From IMG/VR virus record IMGVR_UViG_3300043449_002204, positions 1 through 64,000 of that record: a DNA stretch of 64,000 bases. One strand, given 5' to 3'. Origin of the DNA: a virus. A program made the position numbers and the translations under genes. The number at the start of each line of letters is the position of its first letter. The stretch's first letter is position 1. Below are positions 52,047 to 59,900 of this stretch, in pieces. The notes under the pieces were generated by a model. The model made no database searches. It was not told where the DNA came from and was given only the letters and a program-made list of their open reading frames with translations.

Positions 52047-52892
52047 TTAGAATGGTAAATCACCATCGGGTTCGTCTTCGGATTGTGGGTCAGAAATTCC
52101 ACCACCAACAGACATAGTTTCTTCAACTGAATTGCCGTAAACATATTTTCCAGCGTCTGAATCCCAACGTGGAGTTTCACCACGAGCGATTGCTTCCAAA
52201 TAATCTACCGGCTTTTTAGAATATACATCAGCCCAAGTAAGTTCATCATTAACCCAAGAATCAGAAATCTTCTTATCTTCATGTACCGCACTTGGGTCAT
52301 CATACATAATCGTTTGGATTACTGTATAAGTCGCACCCTTTGGGGTTTTTGCTTTGGTCATTTCAAGAATAATGTCACGACCTTTATCAGGGTCAGTAAT
52401 ATCACCTTTTGCTCTCCAAATCGGAATGATTTTGTCGAGAATACCCTCGTTCTTGTAATTGTGTTTGAAACGCCAGAACTTAACACCATCCTGTTCGTTA
52501 TCACGGTCAATAACTTTTACAATATAAAACTTACGTGGCTTATATTGTTTTGCAAGTTCTTTGTCCGCTTCTTTACCAGTTGACATAAGTTCTTCATAAA
52601 CTTCAGTCAAAGGAGAACGCTCGTTATCGTTTTTTCCAGGGTCGTAGATTTTATTCCACTTACCATCAACTTGAACTTCATGATACCATACTTCTTTGAA
52701 TGGTGAGCTTCCGTCTTTTGTTGGAAGAATTCGGAGTCGTTTTTGACCTTGTTTTTCGCTGTCTTTGAGAATCGCAGCGAAATACTTTTTCATTCTTTCA
52801 TCTTGTGACATTTTTGAGGTGTTAGATGAACCACCTTGACTTGCTTTTTCATACTGTGCAAGTACAGCATCTAAGGAATTGTTTGTCGCCAT
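52047..52892 (-). CDS. Single-stranded DNA-binding protein, T4 gp32-like
   Basis: This 281-residue protein coats single-stranded DNA at forks and recombination intermediates. The N-terminal region is basic and Ser-rich. The core has the aromatic/basic pattern of gp32-like OB folds (LRILPTKDGSSPFKEVWYHE, RKFYIVKVIDRD, GVKFWRFKHN). The C-terminus is acidic and ends in DGDLPF. The Cys/His residues that bind zinc in T4 gp32 are not evident: there is no Cys cluster. It stands alone between two hairpins and has its own promoter, suggesting strong separate expression. The DLPF tip recalls the 'DDDIPF' tip of bacterial SSB. Confidence 0.88.
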   Translation of the reverse strand: MATNNSLDAVLAQYEKASQGGSSNTSKMSQDERMKKYFAAILKDSEKQGQKRLRILPTKDGSSPFKEVWYHEVQVDGKWNKIYDPGKNDNERSPLTEVYEELMSTGKEADKELAKQYKPRKFYIVKVIDRDNEQDGVKFWRFKHNYKNEGILDKIIPIWRAKGDITDPDKGRDIILEMTKAKTPKGATYTVIQTIMYDDPSAVHEDKKISDSWVNDELTWADVYSKKPVDYLEAIARGETPRWDSDAGKYVYGNSVEETMSVGGGISDPQSEDEPDGDLPF

Positions 52893-52916
52893 AATATAAA
52901 AATTTAAATTGTTTAC

Positions 52917-52948
52917 TAAATATAAGTGTCAGCCGTAGTGTAGTCAAA
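52917..52948 (-). promoter_or_regulatory. Bacteroidota-type promoter of the SSB gene
   Basis: On the coding strand TTTG (complement of 52945-52948) is separated by exactly 20 nt from TATATTTA (complement of 52917-52924). This matches the Bacteroidota primary sigma consensus (TTTG, 19-21 nt, TAnnTTTG) with one mismatch at the last base. Transcription would begin near 52909, leaving a leader of about 17 nt before the ATG at 52892. The TTTGAC/TATATT pair is also acceptable to sigma-70 of other bacteria. Confidence 0.6.
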
Positions 52949-52951
52949 TGT

Positions 52952-52976
52952 AAAAGGGGTCTTTTAAACCCCTTTT
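52952..52976 (-). terminator. Hairpin terminator after the Ala/Pro-rich gene
   Basis: A 9-bp stem (AAAAGGGGT/ACCCCTTTT, 52952-52960 with 52968-52976) has a 7-nt loop. It lies just after the stop codon at 52979. T-runs are present on both sides, so it could act in either direction. It directly precedes the SSB promoter, insulating that gene. Confidence 0.75.
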
Positions 52977-52978
52977 TA

Positions 52979-53677
52979 TTATCTAATTTGTTTAAAATCT
53001 TGTATGCCATTTTCATTCTCATCATCAAAGTTTCTAAAACTTTTTTTGATTTCATTTGGGGAATACCCTTCAACTTCATCCGAAGTTAGAACATAGTCAT
53101 TTTTCCCTGTTTTTTCAAGCTCCTCTTGTTTGTCATCAAAAAACTGCGATAGCTTTTGATTGAATGGACCTGAATCTAAACTTCTAAGTTCCAATTTTTC
53201 TTCAGGAGTTTTTGGTCTATACTTTTCAACTTTCATCTCCAAGTCATTCAATTTACTAACAATTGAATCCATATTACCAAGTTTTGATTCTAAGTCTTCA
53301 AGATGTTTGAATAGGTTATCAAAATATTCTTCTTGTTTTTTCTCAACGTTTTGTTGTGACTTAACAAGGTCTGTTATTTCGAGTTCTTTACTACCTTTAT
53401 CTTTCTCACCACCAACTTTTTCAACATCAGGGTCTGCCTCAACATCTACAGGTTGTGGTTCAGCCGCGGCTGCCGGTGGTGCTGGTGGAGCTCCTGCAGC
53501 TGCAGGGTCACCAGGAGGTGGAGGTAATGCCGCCCCCGCCGCTGGGTCGCCGGGAGGGGGTGGTAATGCCGCGGCCGGGTCTTCCGCCGGAGGTGGTGGA
53601 ACATCTTGTTCCATTATATATCGATTGATATTATTATACCTTTTAATTTCTTCTAAAATTTTATTATCGATTGACAT
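52979..53677 (-). CDS. Ala/Pro-rich protein with coiled coil (possible internal virion or scaffold protein)
   Basis: This 232-residue protein has three parts. The N-terminal segment (ILEEIKRYNNINRYIMEQ) is helical. A low-complexity region (about residues 25-77) repeats PPPPGDPAA-type units. The charged helical part (about 90-165) looks like a coiled coil (EKKQEEYFDNLFKHLEDLES). The acidic end contains DDENENGIQDF, an EF-hand-like acidic loop that may be coincidental. The Ala/Pro part is strongly GC-rich in an AT-rich genome. It lies between a 74-residue gene and a terminator. No family is recognised; scaffold or internal head protein is a guess. Confidence 0.65.
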   Translation of the reverse strand: MSIDNKILEEIKRYNNINRYIMEQDVPPPPAEDPAAALPPPPGDPAAGAALPPPPGDPAAAGAPPAPPAAAAEPQPVDVEADPDVEKVGGEKDKGSKELEITDLVKSQQNVEKKQEEYFDNLFKHLEDLESKLGNMDSIVSKLNDLEMKVEKYRPKTPEEKLELRSLDSGPFNQKLSQFFDDKQEELEKTGKNDYVLTSDEVEGYSPNEIKKSFRNFDDENENGIQDFKQIR

Positions 53678-53681
53678 GTTA

Positions 53682-53906
53682 TTAACCGTTTAAAAGTTGT
53701 TTAACTCCGGTCATAGTTTCGACCTGAATTTTTTTATTTTGTTTCATTGTGTTGTCGACTCTTTCAATCAAACCATCTTTCATTCTTAAAGTGTAACACT
53801 CACCAGTGTCCAAATCACAAACTTCTTTATAACCATTACCGGTTTCTTTTTCTGTGATACGAGTATTTTTACCCAAATATCTGTCTAATACTTCTTTTGT
53901 GCTCAT
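53682..53906 (-). CDS. Small hypothetical protein
   Basis: This 74-residue basic/acidic mixed protein contains KEVCDLDTGECYTLRMKDGLIE, a beta-hairpin-like segment with two Cys residues five codons apart on either side of DLDTG. It lies 4 nt before the Ala/Pro-rich gene and 28 nt after the giant hub-like gene. No motif points to a function. The start is supported by a nearby TATTTATA element. Confidence 0.6.
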   Translation of the reverse strand: MSTKEVLDRYLGKNTRITEKETGNGYKEVCDLDTGECYTLRMKDGLIERVDNTMKQNKKIQVETMTGVKQLLNG

Positions 53907-53918
53907 AGTATTTTTATT

Positions 53919-53926
53919 TATAAATA
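53919..53926 (-). promoter_or_regulatory. TATTTATA element before the 74-residue gene
   Basis: On the coding strand GATATTTATAAATAAAAATACTATG contains TATTTATA 12 nt before ATG. It overlaps TATAAATA, the T4 late promoter consensus, in the same orientation as the gene. This is the only one of these sites where both forms occur on the coding strand. Confidence 0.35.
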
Positions 53927-53934
53927 TCTAATTG

Positions 53935-56900
53935 TTAAATAAAAACAGTACTTGTTACTAATTCAGTTTTTCCTGTTCTTGAGGTGTCGGGACTTCCATC
54001 AGCAAATACCGGTACCAAATCAATGTTAAACCTAATTTTTTCTACCAAATCATCACAATCTATGTCAAACTGAATTTCTTCAAGTGATATGAATGTTTCT
54101 TGTACATTACTACCAATTGGTGGGTCAAATATTCTAAGATTGGATTCTGTAGGCCCGAAAGCACAACTTGCCGGGGCGAGGACTCTATATGTAATTAAAT
54201 ATATTGCCCATTTCTGTCCTGTTGTATCGTTAATCCTTACATCCCATCCTCTTTCGCCAGTAGTTCTTTGTGTTAATGTTACTATAGATGGTGGTTGAGT
54301 TGGTGCCTGTGGATTTAATTGACCAATTACTTGCTTGTATTGAGATATCGCGTCTTTAATTTTTACTTCCAAGTTACTTAAATCAGCTGGTGGGTAAGAA
54401 TTATACACACTTTCTCTACCCGAAGTGTTACTAGCAAAATTAATAATCCAAAACTTAGCAATTTCTTTTTCAGTAGAGTTGTCAGGTAAACTCACCATTC
54501 TATTTTTCCATCTTTCAACTAAAAATAAAATACTATTATCAATATTATCAAAAGTTGCATATGGTTTATTTTCCGATGTACAGAAAAACGATTTTCTAAA
54601 ATATGGACTATCACCCCAATTTTCTTCGATATTTAAACCTATAAAATTATTATTGTTTGACTTAAATCCTGTTCCATTATATGATGTTAGATATATTGAT
54701 GAGAATACAGTCAATGACAAATTAACTTGTTGTGTACTGGTTATGTTAGTTGTCTTAACGTATGAATTAATTTTATCAATAATAGTTCTAAGTGTTTCTG
54801 AAGTACTCCTAACATCCTCCTTAACAAATGTTGAATAGTTAGTATTTGCGGTACATGATTGATTTGCAGATGCGGTACTTGCAGTTTTATCTTTTGAATC
54901 TGAATTTGTTTGGTTTTGTTGTGATTTAACATTTTCTGCCTCTTTTTGAGCTTTGTCAACCGCCTCTTTTTGTCTTTTACTTTCCTCAATTATTGAATTT
55001 AATAAATTAGTTTTCAGTATCTGTAAAAAATTATCAATCTTTGGTAACGATGCCGTTGGTTGTCTAATACCCTCAATAATTGTTTCAAAACTACCAGGAT
55101 TTATTGTATGATTTACTTTTAAAATCATATACGGACCACTAAACATAGGTACGTGTCTCAAATTAAAATACATTGTAGGTTGTATCATAGCATTACCCAT
55201 CATACTTATCGTACAAGCATAACTTCTATTTTTATACAAATTATATAAAGATAGATTTTGTGTTGCAACCGCTCTATTACCCGCCTGATTTGCCATTTGA
55301 TTTAAAATCTCTAAAGACTCAGCAGTACTTTGACTATTACCTTGGTTGACATTAAATCCATAAAATATGGATTGATTTTGTGGACCTATATCAACACTAA
55401 AACCAACGACTTTATTTGACTTATCCCAATCTTCCTTACCTATTTGATTTTCCGACAAAGGATTACTCGATGATTTGGTAATCTCAAATGCATCATCCCT
55501 AAATCTAAAATCAACATTATCTTTAATGTCAACAATTTCACTAGGTTTACCCCCATAAAAACAAACCATTTTTGCCGATGAATCACGATAATCGACATTC
55601 ATAAATGTACCGAACAAATTATTTGCAAAATCTGAAGTACTATCTAATCTTGGTTTAGCGTTCTTTTGAGCATCTTGAATATTATAGAAATTAACGTAAG
55701 ATGGTATGTTCATTACCACAAAATTATTTTCAACCAATATAGAGCTTACAAAATCAAGCATATTTTTGGTGGGGTCTATTGTCATAAGTCTATTTCTTAG
55801 TTTGTAAATGTCACATAAAACAACATCTCCAATATTTCTACTTGCTCTGTCTAATAATAGGACATCCTCGAACAATGTTTTTTGTTTAAAGTCATTACCA
55901 GCAATCCACTTATCATTAATTGCCTTAAATGTTTCCCAAAGGTCCACTTTACTTTGTGGTCCCTCAAGCGCAGAATCTACTACTACTTCAGATTTAATAC
56001 TAACATCAGGTAATTTATTTCGTAACTTAATAAATAAACTATCAAGTATTTTATTTTGGAATTCATCTATCGTTCTTGTATATGCGTCAAATGAAGTTGA
56101 TAATTTAGTCTTACTCCACTTACCTTGTGGATTAGGTGTTGACGGATATTGAGGTACTGGTGCGGTATATCTATCTATGATTGGGGGGTCCTCAAGTCCT
56201 TGAGTTGTATATATCTCAAATAAAGCCTCATTTACTAGTCCTATATTACCCGCAGTTTTACTTATTTTTTCTCCTGTCCAAATATTTTCGTTATTTTCAT
56301 TTACAAAAACTGCAAATTTTCTTGGCCCTGGTGGACCATAAATAATAACTTTACTTCCACCTGAAAAAGTAAATATTTCTAGTATATTTTCATTAACTGG
56401 TTGTGTTGATGGTAATACAGGAGGTATCGGGTCAACTTGGAATTGATTTAATTTTTGTGTTACATAAATTTTAATTACGGTTGCTAAATTCTTAATATTG
56501 TTCTCGGTAAACGCAACATCAAAATCTATAAAAAAATCTGTTATATAAGAACCATTGTCTGAATAAGATACGCTAGATATATCCGAGAATCCAACATACG
56601 TTTCCAAGGCTTTCCAAGCATCAGGATAATTTGCCTTGGATTCTGTTACGGTAACGTCTCCACCACTAGACGGTAATGCGTTTGGTGTTTTTTCTTTATA
56701 ACTTTCCCAAGTATATGGGTCTTGAATTTTTGTAGATGTAAATGAATAAAAAAGTTTTTTATCATAGTTTGTTGGATTACCAAATTTGAATGCCGTGTCG
56801 TAAGTTAAAAATTTAGTTAGTACATTACCAATATTTGATGTTTGTCTATTTTGTACCTCAACAATAATTTGGTCTCCTGTAAATCCAGTTACTTTTGGTA

Positions 56901-59900
56901 CTGTCATTAAACTAGTAAACAACGTTTGGAAGTTTTTAAAATTTGAATTAAGTGCTCCGTCAATGTTAGTTTGTTGGGTGGTTGAGGTGGTCGCAGTAGT
57001 TGCAGTTGAGGTACTTTGATTAGCTTGTTGACTAAAATTATCCGTCATTGCCATTGGTTTAATTAAACCACTATCAACATAATCGTATTTACAAACTGAA
57101 AAATTTAAAAACTCTTCTTCAAATTTATCTAAAACTTCTTTTTCAAAAACTGAAAAAATATCGCTAATTTTTGTATATGTTGGTGTCGCATTTAACGTAA
57201 AATGATTTTGTTCTTCTTGATTTATAAAGATTGTTTTTAAATATTCTTCAGGTGAAGGTTTTATTAAATTATCTAAATCAAAATACCCATAATTAGGTGC
57301 CGCCCAAAACATTCTAACGGAGCCATTATACATTGCGGTATTATTATTAACTTCCTTGACAATCTTCCCATTTTTAAAACATTCATCCTGTGTTTGATTA
57401 TAAGTCGAACCCTGTGATGGAAATACAAATTGATTAACTCTATTTTTATCCTCAACTAAAATACTCCAAGGTATAATTCTCAAATCACGTAAAAGATTTG
57501 TATCATCAAAACCTTCAGCATAATCAATTAAAGATTCTTGTGAATAATTTAAACTAAGCCCTTTTAATAAGGCATCTTGTACTGATTGGTCACTATATGG
57601 AACATTATTTGCGTTAGAGATTGTAAATGAAACGTTACTAACATTTTGATTTGTTGTAATTAAATAAGTACCAGGTCCACCAGGTAATCCACTAGTTTGT
57701 GATAAAATTTGAGTTCCACCATTAATACCGTTTCCTAAAAATTCATAACCTGTTTGTAACGAGTTATGATTTACTGTTAATACTGTCAAAACATTATCAA
57801 CAATACTACAAGTACCATTAATAGTTTCACTTGTATCAATAATATTATATCCTTGGAAAAACACATTAAAATCATTAATCAATTTTGGATAAAATCCTGT
57901 ATTAATTAACGACGATGTTTCTGCTCCAAATACTGTATCTTTTTGAAGTGTAATATCGAATGGGGCCCCGTTTAAAATTAATCCGTAATTTCTTGCAGGA
58001 TTTGAATTCAATGGGTCAAAGTTTTGGCTAGAATTAAAATTTGCCCAAGATACGGATAATATATCGGTTCCTTTATCAACGTACTCTTTATATCTATGCC
58101 ATATTGACCCTATTTTTAAAATCCAAGGATATGGTACTCTATGTAATGCCCCAAATTTCTTTAATGATGCGAATATATAATTTAACGATGTACTAAAAAC
58201 TCCTTCATCATTTGATGTTTCAAATGTTTGATATTTTTCTCGTAGTGTTGGTAATGGTAGTGAATTTAAAAATAAATAAGCCGGTACTTTATATGGATGT
58301 TTATCAAAATTCCTAAATTTATCAACCCCCTCAACTATTGAATTGACAAAAAACGGAGTATTAAATATTGAGGTGGTTTGAGCACTTAACACCAATCCAT
58401 TATAGTCAGTATAGTTAACATTACCTTCAGTAACTAATTGTTTTTTTGGTGTTCTTCCACCATAAAATGTAACAATATTTTCACCATTTACAGTTGGTAC
58501 TTTATTATTCTTGTAAATAAAGTTAGTAACTAATCTTTTTTGGTCTTGAGTTGTCGCGTCTAAAAAATTTGTAATTATTTTTTTAGTAGTATTAAATGTT
58601 AATACTTTACCTGTTGAAAAAGCCTGTTTTGCATCTGAAGCTGATTGTCCATTTGCCAAACCTTGTTTACACCAAACATTACTTGTAAATGGATATATAT
58701 CAGTTAAATCAAAAACATTTGATAAAGATTGACTAGATATAAAATCAACCATATCTTGTTCTTTTTCTAAACTTAATAATGGTTCTGATATTGGTGCTAA
58801 TAATGTTCCTAAATCTAAAAATTCAAATTCAGAATTTGTAGTTAAATTCTTAATATAACTAGTATTGAATATTGCTCTTAAATAATTTTGCCAGCTTTGT
58901 CCTGTACCATCATTAGAAAAATGTCTCAATGTCTGTAAATAATTTGCAGAGTTAAACCCGTAGTTTTTTAATTTTTCTAACAAAAATGGATTATTCGTTC
59001 CTAAACTTTTTGTGATATTTTCAGTTTCAGCATCTGCAATTAAATCTACTATCTTGTCTAACTCTGATAAAGAGTCGATACTTCTTGATAACTTTGAATA
59101 ATTTGAAGTGAGGAATACTCTTTCATAAATTTCAAAAAAGAATTTTATCTCTTCTTTATTAAAGAAAACTCCATTGTTGATTGGGAATTCAATCGCATTA
59201 AATGATATTCTTTTTGGTTCAGTTAATTCATTAAAATTAGTTACCTGATTTTGCGGTGGTTGAGTTCTTTCAACGTATCCTTTAATAAATTCTTCCTCGA
59301 ATTCTATTTCAGGCCACACATCGTATAAGAAACCTTGTGTTCTTTGTATCACATCTCCATCACCAGGATATTTGATTTGATATTGTTCTTGACCTTTATC
59401 TCCTGTTGTTGCAATCAAAAATTGTGGCCAAGGGTAAACAGGTGTTTCGTTATCTACACCAGGATTTAACGCGTCTTGTGAAGCGCTTTCAACCTGTTTA
59501 TCAAATATGGCGTTTTTTCTTGCGGGGTGATTCCTTTGATTCCAAGCTTCTCTATGAGTATCATCCATTAATCTAATAAACGCCTCACCATTCGCAAAAA
59601 CAACCGCTAAAACATTCCTAATTGTTGGTACAAATCCAATACCGTTATTTGAATTTTGTAATAAATTAGATAAAGCCTTAGTTAGTTCTTCCTCTATTTG
59701 AATTTTAAAGGCCTTTAGTTTTTTTTCTAACTGGTCTATTTCTCCAAAAAAAGTTGGGTCCAAAAAATTAGAAACATTATTTATAATTTCATTGGTATTA
59801 TTTTCAAATGCAAAATATTGATAAACTATTTTAGGTTGTCCATCTTTTAATGTCGTATCCGAAGCGTTAAATAAGTTTCTTTTTGCAAAATCGGCCTTTA

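Noticed and set aside
53160-53693. Gly/Ala/Ser-rich 177-residue frame opposite the Ala/Pro-rich gene
   Set aside because: It is the antisense shadow of Pro/Ala codons; the minus frame fits the operon and has a terminator.
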